From the NCBI GenBank assembly GCA_018398805.1, contig JAGFBZ010000860.1:787501-851500 (forward strand): 64,000 bases of DNA, given 5' to 3'. The notes under the pieces were generated by a model that had not been told where the DNA came from, searched no databases, and saw nothing but the letters and a program-made list of their open reading frames with translations. Below are positions 22,899 to 34,157 of this stretch, in pieces. The position numbers were made by a program, and so were the translations under genes. The stretch's first letter is position 1; each line of letters begins with the position of its first letter. The stretch comes from Hirundichthys speculiger (Eukaryota > Chordata > Actinopteri > Beloniformes > Exocoetidae).

Positions 22899-24063
22899 TG
22901 TCATGGCCTAGGTCAGCCATGACTGTTTTTCTGTATATTCTGTGTGATTTGTCAAGTTGGCGTCTCTCCATGTCTGCAGTGCTTCCTGTTTTACTTTGAA
23001 GGCCTGTCTTGCCTTCGTGGTAGAGGTCTTCACGGGTCCACTTTCATGGACCCGAACCCGAATGGACCCGTGAAAATTCGACCCGAAACCGACCCGACCC
23101 GAGCTATTATCATAAGTCCGGGAGTCCGAACCTGAATGGACCCGAGTCATTAGTTTCCGACCACGACCCGAACCGAGTTACCCGAATAGAACCGAGACAA
23201 TCCAGCCCATAGTTGCTCATGTTAAAGTTGTCTAGCGTTGAATAAAACTTGATTTTCTTACCTAAAGTTGTCTTCTTCTACCCGGTTCAGTTGCTACATA
23301 GGCTACGTGATGTAAACAACAATAAATACATGTTGTTATTTTCTTTGTGGATACAGATGCTATTGGTAGCAACTGCTAACGCTAATAGCCTACACTGGTC
23401 AGGACGTGTTGTGAACATGTTCCGGGCAAGCCGCTAATAACACGCTACGGCAACATGATTGTTTCATGACAAATACGCCACGTTAATGAATAATCATTTA
23501 ACTGCCCCGATTCCTGACATTGGCATTGGTAAACGCAGACTCAGCCTGTCAGAGAGCACCGACCGGACCCGAGACTAACTTTACCGATTTCGACCCCAAC
23601 CCGGGGTCACGTCTTTCGAATGGACCGAGACCCGATTTGGGTCAGGTCGGAACCTCGGGCTTTACGGTTGTTCTGAAGACCTCTACTTCATGGTGTTAAG
23701 CTTTTCTTCCTCCCCCTTGTCAGCCTGATTGTTCACACCTGCCTCTTATTTGTTCCTGTATGTTTATAAGTCCTGTCACTTCCTTTCTGTTTGCTGTCCA
23801 TTGTTGTCTCTACCTCCTGCATGCCTGTCTGCTCGTCCTCATGCTCTTCACTCTGTATCTTGGAGTTAAGTTTGTATTTTTTGCTTATTGGATTTTTGAA
23901 TTGTTGGATTTTGTATTTTTAGTTTAATAAAGACCATTTTCGTTTTGAACCTCCTGCACCTTGGGTCCTCCTTTCACCCCCACCCCTCCGAACCTTGGGT
24001 CATCCTTCCACCCCACCCTCCTCCCTCCCACCACCACCACCACCCCCCCCCACATTCGTGACA
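22899..24063 (+). mobile_element. Solo LTR (Ty3/gypsy-like) split by a hAT element
   Basis: It begins TGTCATGGCC and ends TTCGTGACA (TG...CA with TGTCA/TGACA ends). The 5-bp flanks are both AAAAG (22894-22898 and 24064-24068), an exact TSD. A polyadenylation signal AATAAA is at 23926-23931, in + orientation near the 3' end as expected for an LTR. Removing the nested hAT and its TSD leaves about 490 bp. No internal genes are present, so LTR-LTR recombination probably removed them. The gypsy assignment rests on TSD length and general resemblance only. Confidence 0.85.
23021..23685. mobile_element. hAT MITE nested in the LTR
   Basis: Ends are TAGAGGTCTTCACGG and TTCTGAAGACCTCTA. The flanks are CTTCGTGG (23013-23020) and CTTCATGG (23686-23693), an 8-bp TSD with one change. 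Near both ends are repeated GACCCGA/CCCGAAC motifs. No transposase frame was seen in its 665 bp. Confidence 0.88.
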
Positions 24064-25589
24064 AAAAGTTAGTTTGATAGAACGAACAGGCATGGACAGT
24101 CCTAGATTCAGATACCATCTGAAACGAGGACCGCTGGCGCTCCAGCTGAGCTCTGCTGTTGTCTGGACCTTGGTGCTAGTTTGCTAGTTGGCTAGCGGCC
24201 TTTGGCTGGCTGCTTCAGACAAGGATCCTTCACTTCTGGAGCCGGCCGTGGTGGCTGTTCAATCAACAGCACAAGTTGTATTATCTTTAAGATAAGAGTG
24301 ATTATTCTCTCTTATCTCTTGATTTCCAGCTTAGATGTCAAGTTTAATGAAAATGCTAAGTGCTAAGCAGCTAATGTGATGACAGCCTTTAACACAGTGG
24401 ACTGTAACGCATCAGCCGCTGAAAAGAACCGCAAGGCCCCCTGTTAGCATGTGTCATGACATCACTGTCCTCGTCCACATGTTGTGAGCCGTGAGAATAG
24501 ATGCAAGCCTGACTGGCCATTCACAGGTCAGCTTGACCGTGAAAAACATGGAAAGCATCATTCATCATGGTAGAAATGATGATGACGAGATGCAGTTTCT
24601 ATAATCTAAATCACTGATGAGATTCAGCTTGTTCAGCATCCAAGAAGATGAGAAAAGAAACTGAAATAATTTCTTGTAAACGGGGCAGTCTCTCTCCAAC
24701 CCTCATCATCTACAACGAAACCAATGCAAAAGAAAACCAACATTTCTGTTGAAGAGGATTTTTATTTATTTTTTGTAACTTTTTCCTCTCCGTAAGACCA
24801 CGCATCAAACTCTGCATAAAGACATCAGCATGCATGAGTGACTTTCTTAATTTCAGCAGTAGGAGAGTGATTGCTAAATGCACTCAGCGCCACTGGGAAG
24901 TCTCATGGACGAGACTGCCTCTGAGTCAGTTACAAAACAACAAAAGGTTTTCTAACAAGATTGTTTGTTTAATTATTCAAAAGTGACAAATAAGTATTCT
25001 TTGCTGCTCCACCGCCCCTGTATTCAAAGACTTCAGGGAGATGATGCAGCTTTACTGTAAGATAGCGTCGTTCTTGTCGCTACTTCTCATAACTGTGTCT
25101 CCATTTTTTCCAAATATCCATTAAAACACCAAACTCATACTGTTTGTTGGGGGGAAAAAAAGGAAAAAAAGTGAGCCTTTTTTGTTTTTTCTTTGTCATC
25201 GGTGTAGAATAGTAAATTATCCTTGGCTTTAAATCAACCCATAGCTAATTCATGGTGCTGACATTGAAGCCCTTTTTGAGATCCCATAAAGAAAACTATC
25301 AGAGAAATGTGATCAAATGGCTTCAAAACAAAGGAGATTCTGACAAAGAAAATCCACGCTCTTTTTATTCTCCTCTTAAATCTAATAGAAGCAGTGTGGG
25401 TGTTCTGTACTTTTCACTCTGTTTCTACATTTTGGCTTTAATTATTTTACATAAATAACAAGACATAATGATATGCCATGTGTTTGTGTTTATCTGGGAC
25501 TGAATTTATTACATTTTATGATAAAAACATGAATATTTTCAAGGTGGTTCCTTTCTTCACATGACTGTAGGCTGGTGTTGCACCTGATA
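24064..25589. other. No gene seen
   Basis: Single-copy-looking DNA. No domain was recognised in the 68-codon frame at 25252-25458. Confidence 0.45.
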
Positions 25590-26714
25590 ATCATTCCATC
25601 AATCAGTCAACCTTTATTCATATAACACTTTACAACCGCCAGAGCTGAACCAAAGTGCTTTCTATGGTCCAATATAAAAAATAATCAAAAACATCCAACG
25701 TTAAAGACAAATGAAGACGTTCAACAATAAGTCTTAGAGGCAACAAAACCAAGTAGCATTTAGAATGTTTCGGACCTTTTAGGTAGTAAGGCCAGTCTGA
25801 AAAGGTGTCTTTAATTGAGATTTGAACAGAGGCAAATCTGTGATGATTTATAGGTCCGTAAGCAGGGTGTTCCAGAGTCCAGAACCGGCTACTGCAAAAG
25901 AACCATGTTTGAATTGAAACATGGGAACCTTGAGCAGATCAGCAGACCGCAGAGCTCTGCTAGATCGATAAATGTTTAAAAGATTGCATAAATAGCGAGG
26001 GGCAAGACCATGAACTGATTAAAAAACAAACATTAAGAATTTAAAATTTACTCTAAAACCAACTCTGAGCCAGTGAAGTGAGTGTGAAACAGGAGTGATG
26101 TAGCTCTGTCGTTGGGTGTTGGTCAACATCTGAGCAGCAGCATTTTGTACCAGCTGGAAGCTCCTAATTGAACACTGATTAGACCCAACGTACAGTTCAT
26201 TACAATCCTCAAGAAGAGAGCTGATAAAGGCATTAGGGATGGGCATTCGGTGAAGATTTATTCATCGATCGTCAGGAGAATTAATGATTAATAATCGATT
26301 AATCATTAACATTTTTATATTGAAAACTATCACAATTATGCCAATCATGCCCTATAGTCTTATATAGCAACCTAATAAAAAAACAGCTGTTTTTCTTCAA
26401 GGATGTTTTTTATTAACAAGAGAAGTTAAACGTGAACTCGAGCGCATTGCACAAACGAGAGCGGCTTCAAGTTGCGAGCCAGAGACAGATAACGTAACAG
26501 ACATTTCCTTTTTCTTTTCTTTAAAAAGAACAACGATAATAAAATAAGAGATATCGAGGAGACTACTTAACAAGGACAATTTATATCCCATTATATCAAG
26601 GCGCCAGTATTACAGGCTTTTTGTTTCTTAAAAAGATTCTTAAAAAGATGCGCTTATTGTGTGCTCGATGTGCGCTGCAGCTCCTTCTGGTCCGTGCAAC
26701 ACCGAGTTGAGGCC

Positions 26715-26749
26715 AGGCTAGGCTAGGCTAGGCTAGGCTAGGCTAGGCT
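26715..26749. repeat. (GGCTA)7 microsatellite
   Basis: Seven consecutive GGCTA units inside the nested hAT, downstream of its BED finger. Confidence 0.95.
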
Positions 26750-26779
26750 GATGATGAACCGCCTCCACCGTCCTTTACA

Positions 26780-27042
26780 AGGCTTGGATGCGCGTTGTTC
26801 AAGTGATACATCATTGTCATTGTCGATTAATTGCATTTGTAATTTGCATTGCAGTGATTGCAGTACACTTGGTCATTTTCTAAACAAAAATGGTCCCACG
26901 CCACACTTCGCAGTGACCTCTTCATGATTCGGCGATAACCTACAGAAGCTCGCATGTAACAACTGAGGCAAGCCAGGGTAGGGTGATGGTGAAATGTTGC
27001 CCCCTGTTGCAAAATTTCTGTCGGTGGCACAGCGAAATGCAT
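26780..27042 (-). pseudogene. BED zinc finger of a hAT transposase
   Basis: The reverse frame gives RSVAWDHFCLENDQ then VYCNHCNANYKCN, a stop, and STMTMMYHLNNAHPSL. This matches the BED pattern: aromatic WxxF, CxxC, then HxxxxH. All four metal ligands are present; one in-frame stop lies between the two halves. The coding sequence fades after the finger. BED fingers bind transposon ends, and such domains have often been co-opted as host regulators, but the stop argues against that here. Confidence 0.8.
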
Positions 27043-27587
27043 CGCATTGTTTGAGGACTTGCACTGATAACCTATTTTCGTATTGTTTAAAAAAAAAAAA
27101 AAATTTGGTTCGTCGACGAAAATGAATGTCCTCGACCAAATTCTTAATGATCAATCATTGATTAATCGATTAATTATGCCCATCCCTAAAAGGCATGCAT
27201 CGCCCTTTCAAGATCTTTTTGACTTAAGAATGGTTTCACTTTAACCAGAAGACGGAGCTGAAAAAAGGCCGCTTTTGACAACAGAGTTAATCTGTCGGTC
27301 AAAAATAAAGCAGCTGTTGAACTTGAGTCCCAAATTGGTCACCACAGGTTTACAATAAGGGGAGAGGGGACCAAGGCTAGGGAGAGCATTGGTGAGTAGT
27401 TTGGAGCCAGACATAATGCACTCAGTTTTACTCTAATTTAAATGTTGAAAATTCTGAGCGAGCCACTGTTAGATGTCCATCAAACACTTCTGTTAAGAGA
27501 TCAGTGCGTTGGGATCTTTTAGGAATACAGGCAGGTAGAGTTGTATATCATCTGCATAGAAATTAAAGAAAAAGATTATGACTCAAT

Positions 27588-27823
27588 GTCCCACGACACA
27601 CACACTACATTACCCATAAGGCCACACCATTACCCATAAGGCCACTTTCTTAAAGGGGCCAGGCTGGCTCACAACATTTCTGCGCTGTGAGAGAACGCGA
27701 ACAACATCCTGTGATGTTTCCGCGATTTTTTCTTGATTTTTTTTTTTTTATATCATATTTCTGAAAAATCCGCAAATAACTAAAACCACGGAACTTAAAG
27801 CGCGAATTGGCGAGGGATCACTG
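27588..27823 (+). mobile_element. CAGTGATCCCTC-type MITE, copy B (5' truncated)
   Basis: Matches the right third of copy A from GTCCCACGACACACACAC to GGCGAGGGATCACTG, then TA. It abuts the 5' end of the LINE fragment. Confidence 0.85.
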
Positions 27824-28104
27824 TAAGTCTGTTTTGTACGCAGTCTATGGGGGCGTATGGGGAGATGAAAAACACTGGCTACCAAAATTGCTACCAACTT
27901 TAAAATCCTGGTAGCCAGGGGCTACTTGGTAAAAATTTGGATTTTATGCCCTGTGTCCCGGTTGAAAAAACAAAAAAAATTCATGCAAATCAAGCCACTA
28001 TTTTCAGCTAATGTTTTTCTTGAAGAATCAGCACTGATTTCTCCTTCAGTAAATACAACTTTTATGTGCAGAAGCGGATTCCTTTGGTCTTGAGTTTACG
28101 TATA

Positions 28105-28586
28105 CAGTGATCCCTTATTTGTCGCGGTTAATGGGGACCGGCGCCCCCCCGCGAGAATCAAAATCTGCAAACTGGATCCGGAGCTCCCTGAGCCTCAATA
28201 ATGTGTTTAAAATATGTTTATAAACTGCAAAAAAGTAGCGAGGCACTGCAGCGAAACAAGACAAAGGCTTAACTGTGGTCTTTCTGTTACCTTCACAGCC
28301 TCTGGTCTCTGAACTCTAGTAAACAAACCGCTCTTTCATCTAACATCGTTTTCATTCTGCAGTCCCATGACACACACACTACATTACCCATAAGGCCACC
28401 TTCTTAAAGGGGCCAAACTGGCTCACAACATTTCTTTGCTGCGAGAGAACGCACACAACATCCTGTGATGTTTCTGCAATTTTTTCTTGATTTTTTTTTT
28501 TAAATATTAAATATTTCTGAAAAAAAAAAAACCCGTGAATAACTTAAACCGCGGAACTTAAAGCGGGAATTGGCGAGGGATCACTG
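28105..28586 (+). mobile_element. CAGTGATCCCTC-type MITE, copy C (482 bp)
   Basis: Both ends are intact: CAGTGATCCCTTATTTGTCG and GGCGAGGGATCACTG, each flanked by TA. Compared with copy A it lacks a middle block of roughly 170 bp, so it is an internal deletion derivative. Confidence 0.88.
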
Positions 28587-29586
28587 TAATAAAGTGTGGT
28601 ACTCTGACCCGCTCTTAAAACATGACACCAGAAGCACATTATGCATTTTCCCTTAAACTGATAGATAACAGGCTTTTGAACGACATACAAAATCTATAAG
28701 TAGCACACTGGAAATGTATTTTTCAAGCATAATATTGTGGATCTGCGGTGAGCAGGCAGCTGAGTTGCAGAGCGTCATCTGTGTGTTTTTATACCGGAGA
28801 ATGAGCGGGGAAGGGTGGAAGACTTCAAAGCAGCTTTTTCGTGCCACCAGAGTATTCCACGGATAATAGACTTAAGGGGAAGATTTATCAAACAGCACAC
28901 TTGAGAACTCTAATGTGAGTTGTGAATATGTGCGAAAGTCTGACTGATGCGTCCGTGTGCTCATGCTGTGTCTGTGTGGCGAGCGCGAGTGTGCGCTGTC
29001 AGATGTGAGTTTTGTGTTGGCATGCATGCCCGTTTAAGTGCTTTCTAGGTGCAGCTGAGACGGAAAGAAGGTTAATGCGTGCAGTTTGTTAGTTCCAAAT
29101 ATCTGAAGTGAGTATGCTGATGAGCGGCCTGCTGTCCACGCTCACGCACGCCGTCTCGGGCACAAGCTTTCCACCGACTCACGGACTCGGCGGGACCCGA
29201 GGGGCCGCAGGGAACAGCTTATTTATGCAAACGTCTGTTGATTTCTGCCAACTCTGATACATGTTGAACAGCTTCCACGAGCTCACAGTCATCATCTAAT
29301 CCAGCGCCCCACCAGTCACAGCGAATTCAGATATCAGACGTGCACTCGCGCGCTCGTCATCAAGCTGAAAATAAAAACATTTGAAGTGACTTGATGATTA
29401 AGCGTAGCTGACTGTTTGTGCCTGGTAGGATAATGGCCTTATAAATATCCTTATTAGCAGAGGTTCTTTTTTCGATTTATGGCATCACAGCCAAATCATT
29501 AATAGTGCATTGTAGATGAAAAATATTCAATTAAGCCGTTGATATCTTATATGTAAATGATGCCACTTTTGAAATAGTGAGATGTC
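28587..29586. other. No gene seen; possible conserved non-coding stretch at 29395-29575
   Basis: No coding or repeat signature. The stretch 29395-29575 is AT-rich and repeat-free, and has homeodomain-type cores (TCATTAAT, CAATTAAG). This is only a suggestion that it may be regulatory; no alignment supports it. Confidence 0.3.
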
Positions 29587-30740
29587 CAGTGTTGGGCAAG
29601 TTCACTTTCTACACAAAATAGTTAAGTTCATAGTTCACAGAAATTAAAATGAACTAGTTCAGTTCACCATTTCAAAAAATGAACTAAATAGTTCATTTAT
29701 AGTTTATTAAATTTTTGTTTTTAATGTTGCTGCAAGCAATTATTTGTCAAAATGATTGCCACTGCCCATATACTACACCACCACAAACGGCAATTATTTT
29801 ATCCATTTTATCTGTCGAAAACTATGTGTCCAATTCTGAATCCTTAACCAACCAGGTTCACATTAGCATTGAAGGGACAGCCCATGTAAAACTGTCATTT
29901 CCATTTCAGTTTCTCTCTACAGCAGCCATTCCCAAACTTCAGAATACCACGGCCCAATTTGAAATGAGAAAAATTTCCGCAGCCCACTGGAATATACAGG
30001 ACAAGGAACCATGATTCGATATTAATGTGAGGGGTCAACAAATAAGGTGACACTTGTCATACTAAGTTAAGATGAATAACATTTAACTGGTTTGTTTTAT
30101 TACTTGTTTTTTTTTTTTTTTTTAATCATGTCATGAACATTTTACAGTAATTAAAAACATATTTAAAAAAGATCGAGGATTTAAAACACATTCGTTTAAT
30201 TTTAATGACCTCTCACGGCCCACCTGTAGTACCACGACGGCCCACCAGGGAGCTGCGGCCCACACTTAATTTGGGAATCACTGCTCTACAGTATGTTAAA
30301 AATATGGGAAAAAACTTGCTGCCAAATGGTTTTTATTATAAGACAAAATCAGGTACTTAAGTTGCAAATGTTTTTTTCCCCCCATTTCTATATTTCAATC
30401 CCCCCCGGAAGTCGGGGCGCTCCTCCGGCTCTGGGCGACTGCAGCTTTCATTGTCCTGCTTGTTTTAAACGTTTGATGACGCAATTGTTAGCGTGACAGA
30501 AGCGACAGCCCGTGTTGCCATGTTTGATTGCTTTCCTCAGATGCATATCAGGCTCGTTTGTGGTGGATTTTATATGGGTTCGCTGGAAACCTGGAACGTT
30601 TTGATTGTGTGCATGAACTTTGAAAGAGCGTCGTTTACAGGTGCCCAAATAAACTCGTTCACGGCCGACGCTGGTCAAGGGGAAAGAGAGCGTGTTCAGT
30701 TCATGTTCGCACAAATTACGAACTAGTTTGTGAACTTTCC
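29587..30740. mobile_element. hAT element with CAGTGTTGGGCAAGTTCAC end, hosting a MITE
   Basis: The left end is CAGTGTTGGGCAAGTTCAC, a common fish hAT terminus. Sub-terminal AACTAGTTCAGTTCAC motifs are mirrored near 30690-30740 (GTTCAGTTCATG, GAACTAGTTTGTGAACTTT). The last bases of the right TIR are not recognisable. A second MITE with a perfect TSD lies inside (29923-30283). The 77-codon forward frame at 30493-30726 is unrecognised. Confidence 0.65.
29923..30283. mobile_element. 361-bp hAT MITE with perfect 8-bp TSD
   Basis: Ends CAGCCATTCCCAAACTTC and TTTGGGAATCACTG are inverted repeats. The flanks 29915-29922 and 30284-30291 are both CTCTACAG. The left end is shared with the copy at 4619. 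Confidence 0.93.
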
Positions 30741-31416
30741 TTCAATGACACAGTAGAAGTCAGGAATCTTCACTTATTTGCAGATTAATCTTCACAAGAG
30801 CAGTGTTAACAGGAACACACAAAGTTTATTTCAATTTATTAAGGGTAAATTTGTAATTTCCTGTTCAATTCTCCACAAATTAAGAAAACAAAAATAAAAC
30901 AAAAGCATTGGGGGGAGGCATGCCGTTAGTCCGTGAATTCATCTTCCAGCTACACTCGGCAGCACCCAGCTCTGCTCGCGGCTCAACCATATAGAGAAAG
31001 AGCACGTAAAATTCACTGCTGATCTCAACACAAAAGCAATTTGTGACAAACTGTGCCGGCGATGTGTGTGTATTGATTGCTACACGTGAAGCTTGCAAGT
31101 GGGTGATAATAGCAGTGAGGTCAGTATGACCTTGCCATGGTCCGACTGTGATGTATGTGATACTGTGAAATGGGGGAGGGAGGGAGACGGGGGAGGGGGG
31201 GTGTCGTTCTATAGTAGTAGCTTATTAAAATGTCTGAACGTTTGGGTAAGGAAAAAAAAAAAAAGTGATTGAAACCGCTCTTCAGTTTTCTGCTCGAGCC
31301 TGCCAGCTCAAATCCCCAGACCGGTTTGGAAAAACTCTCAGCGTAAAATGTGCTGAAGTGCACTTGAAAGAAGTGCATGGCCTTTAACCGCTCAGCAAGC
31401 TGCTCGATGAGCAACA
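30741..31416. other. No gene seen
   Basis: Single-copy-looking DNA. It runs without a break into the 184-bp flank that is duplicated at 35 kb. Confidence 0.45.
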
Positions 31417-32532
31417 GCTAAACCGGTTGGTGGACTCTCCATTTAAAGAGCGGATGAAACAACATTTGAATTGTGCGTACTGATGAGGTGGAAGCTGTTG
31501 AAGCTTTGAATCACTTCTGTGGTCTCTGAGCCTTTTGGAAAACAGCTGCCCATTTCTCCACTTACAGGATTCACATGTTGAATGAAGCATATGAATAAAT
31601 TAGGGCTGCGCAAGTTAACGCGTTATTATCGTGTTAACGCATTAACTTATTCTGATTCTGTTACTGTTACTGCCAAGTCTGTTACTGGCTGCTGTGGAAC
31701 CGGAAAACAGTAAACATAAAGAAAAGCTAAAACAGACATGGAGAACGGTAAAAAATCCATGAACTTTACAGTTCAGGTAGCAACTCAGGTAGCAATATTA
31801 ACAATTTTGTCTAAAAATAAAAAATCCTGGACTGCAAAAAAACTTTAGCGTCATTCCTCCATGTTCCATCAGATCTGCTCCATGTGTTCACTGTCCTGCT
31901 GTTCTCTAGCTGGTTACTGCAGTGCGGCTCCATCTAGTGGCACAGATGTGTAATGACAACAAAAAGTCCAGTCCTGATTATAAAACAAATTCAGTTCTGT
32001 GGCCCATTTTTTAATTTCATATTTTTCATCCAAGTCTAAAATTGAAATATAAAAAAACAGGCATTTTTTTTTTGTTTTTTTGTGTTAGAACGAAAAATGT
32101 AATAAAATGTCACTTTTTGATTTTTTTTTTTTGATTGACAATTGAAAATGGAAAGAATGAATGATACACGGATTGGTAAAGTTACTGAACTTTAACATGG
32201 ACATTTTCATTTTAAAGTTCTCCCAGATGGAGGATTCAACAGAAACAAGGTTATTTGTAACAACTGACAAGTTGAACTCCCCGTTAAAAGTTTCTGCTGT
32301 TACCTCAGAAATGACCTGTTTTAATGTTCTGATTGTGCTGAGCCACTATCATTTTGTTGGATTTTGTTTGTAGACTTTTTTTATTTTCCATAAAAACAAG
32401 ATGACATTAATGCCCTGGCAGTGGCAATAAGCTTTCTTTTATTTTACATATTTTAAGATGAGATTTACACTAAATATGTGTTACTGACAAGTGCTGATGT
32501 TAAAAGTGTTTGAACAACAAATGTTATGACAT
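31417..32532 (-). repeat. Arm 1 of a 1.1-kb inverted duplication
   Basis: 31417-32532 is the reverse complement, with modest divergence, of about 34318-35473. The first 184 bp (31417-31600) is non-transposon flank F; the rest is the 3' half of a hAT element (TAGGGCTGCGCAAGTTAACG at 31601). Because the same flank and element travel together, this is a duplicated genomic segment and not two independent transpositions. Confidence 0.85.
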
Positions 32533-32870
32533 TTGATTTGATTTGACAGTATGATTTTTGTTCCTGATAATTGTTTGCATATTTTGACCTCATATGGTTG
32601 TGTTTATTTAAATTTGCACCAGACAAATTAGCTTTGTTCCTGTTATTTATTTTGTTAATTTAAAATAAAACCTCTTTCTGTGCCAGTTGTTTGCCCTTTT
32701 AATGTGAAAGTTTCATTTTGATAAAATTTTGGCTTGACAAGAAAATCTTTTGTGAAATTATTTAAATGTATGTGTTTTTTAGACATTTGTACAGCAATTG
32801 AGAATACCGCAATAATATCACATATCAAATATCAAATATCAGATATGTTTTCCATATCGGTACATCCCTA
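31601..32870 (-). mobile_element. hAT-type element, chimaeric ends
   Basis: One end is TAGGGCTGCGCAAGTTAACG; the other is TATCGGTACATCCCTA at 32855-32870. The two ends do not match as inverted repeats beyond the terminal TAGGG. The homology to the 34158 copy stops at about 32532. The flanks do not form a TSD. I infer that two different hAT copies were joined here. Confidence 0.55.
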
Positions 32871-34109
32871 ATTAGTGGTGTAAAATAAACTAACACTGGA
32901 TAAAAAATTTAAAAAGCTGGTCAGCTGAGAACATCTAAGTATTAACCCACGTTGACTGCAGATTCGAACAAAATAATTGATGGTTTATTGGTGTAATTAA
33001 AAAGACTGCTGTAACACTTGTGCAAACAGCAAAACCATAGAAGACCAACCCTCAGCTCTGCTTACATTTGCTGCGCAGGAACAATACAGCGAGGAGGCAA
33101 CAACGCAGCTCAGTCACTGGGCTTGCTATTTTCATACTGGAAGGTTTTTAAAATTAATTTTTCCTTTTTAATTATTCTCTGTTACGAACTGCGAGCAGCC
33201 ATAACCTGGTGTTAACATTAGTTGAGATCTGGTGGGTTGCAAATGGATTAGCCCTTGAAACAATCCGCCAGACCACCGTAATTACCCCCCATGGCTGTGA
33301 ACAAAAACCATACACTCCTGCAGAAAGAGTGCACAAATAATTAGAGAAGCTCATTATCAGTAAATTAGAGGCATGATGCCATTAGAAGAAATCCCGCCTA
33401 CGACAAACAGGATGAGCCGGCACATCTCAGTCAGTAAAGATGAGACACCTTTGTCAGATAAAACCTTTTCAGTCCTGCATCAAGTTCACAAACGTAAATC
33501 TGGGACAGGGTTTAGGACATAATAAAGTCGAGGGAGACTCGATTCGACTGCCCGAAACAAAACGAAAGCGCAAACAAAGAGGTCATTCAGAGAGAGACGG
33601 CAAGAAAGACGGAGACACTGGAGGTGGTGGGGGGTAAAGGTGACAAAGGGAATGATAGCACCAGGGCTTAATTACAGGTCAGTTCACTGTTCTTCAGGTC
33701 CACAACAGGACTCACAATGGTACAAGCAGCGGTGTGTTTGTGTGTGGGGGTGCAGATAAGACCATAACCTTATCGCTGCTGGGAGGGTCAATGATACGAA
33801 CTCAAACAACTGTGAATAATATTGTCACCGTGCAGGAGAACAGACAGAGGTGGGGTGGCACCAGAGGGAGAGAATGGCACAAAGAAAGATGGGCAAAGAG
33901 GTCAAGAGAAAGATAAAAAGAAAGTGATGAGTGGATGTAATTTTATGCTGGGAACGGAGAGAAAATTTCATCTGCAACTCTGTATAAAATACCCCGAGTA
34001 ACAAAAGCCTTTACTGACTTCTTCAACACAAGGTTTGCCATGAAAAAGGTAAAAACTGCTTTAATGTTACTGACTGTAATATACCGTACACATTTAATAT
34101 TCTGGGTAT
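32871..34109. other. No gene seen; possible conserved non-coding stretch at 33210-33470
   Basis: No coding domains or repeat ends. The region 33210-33470 is repeat-free and has motifs such as ATAATTAGAG and CATTATCAG. It could be regulatory, but this is judged by eye only. Confidence 0.3.
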
Positions 34110-34157
34110 ACAGGCATTAGAGCTGAGCGATTTAACGATTCTGCGATATATATCGAT

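Larger units (their letters stand above)
26234..27188 (-). mobile_element. hAT transposon nested in the LINE, perfect TIR and TSD
   Basis: Termini TAGGGATGGGCAT and ATGCCCATCCCTA are exact 13-bp inverted repeats. The flanks 26226-26233 and 27189-27196 are both AAAGGCAT. The 955-bp element keeps the first part of a BED-finger transposase on the reverse strand, but the catalytic domain is deleted. A run of GGCTA pentamers lies at 26715-26749. Confidence 0.95.
25590..27575 (-). mobile_element. LINE fragment (CR1/L2/Rex1-like), interrupted by a hAT
   Basis: The reverse strand carries a decayed ORF2 from the reverse-transcriptase active site (27547-27558) to the C-terminal region, then a 3' end near 25610 reading AATAAAGGTTGACTGATTGA, the usual LINE tail type. 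The copy is 5' truncated at about 27575. A 955-bp hAT (26234-27188) splits it, with the 8-bp target AAAGGCAT duplicated on both sides. Confidence 0.85.
26019..27575 (-). pseudogene. LINE reverse transcriptase relic (YADD motif)
   Basis: The reverse strand reads NFYADDIQLYLPVFLKD at 27519-27567, the F/YxDD catalytic box of a reverse transcriptase, then a stop. Later frames give KTECIMSGSKLLTNALPSLG, and beyond the hAT insertion SIRSFQLVQNAAAQMLTNTQ and YITPVSHSLHWLRVGFRVNFK. This is the QNAAARxL...ITPVLxxLHWLPVxxRIxFK signature of fish CR1/L2-type ORF2. Both catalytic Asp are kept, but several stops and frameshifts and the insertion make it dead. Confidence 0.85.
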
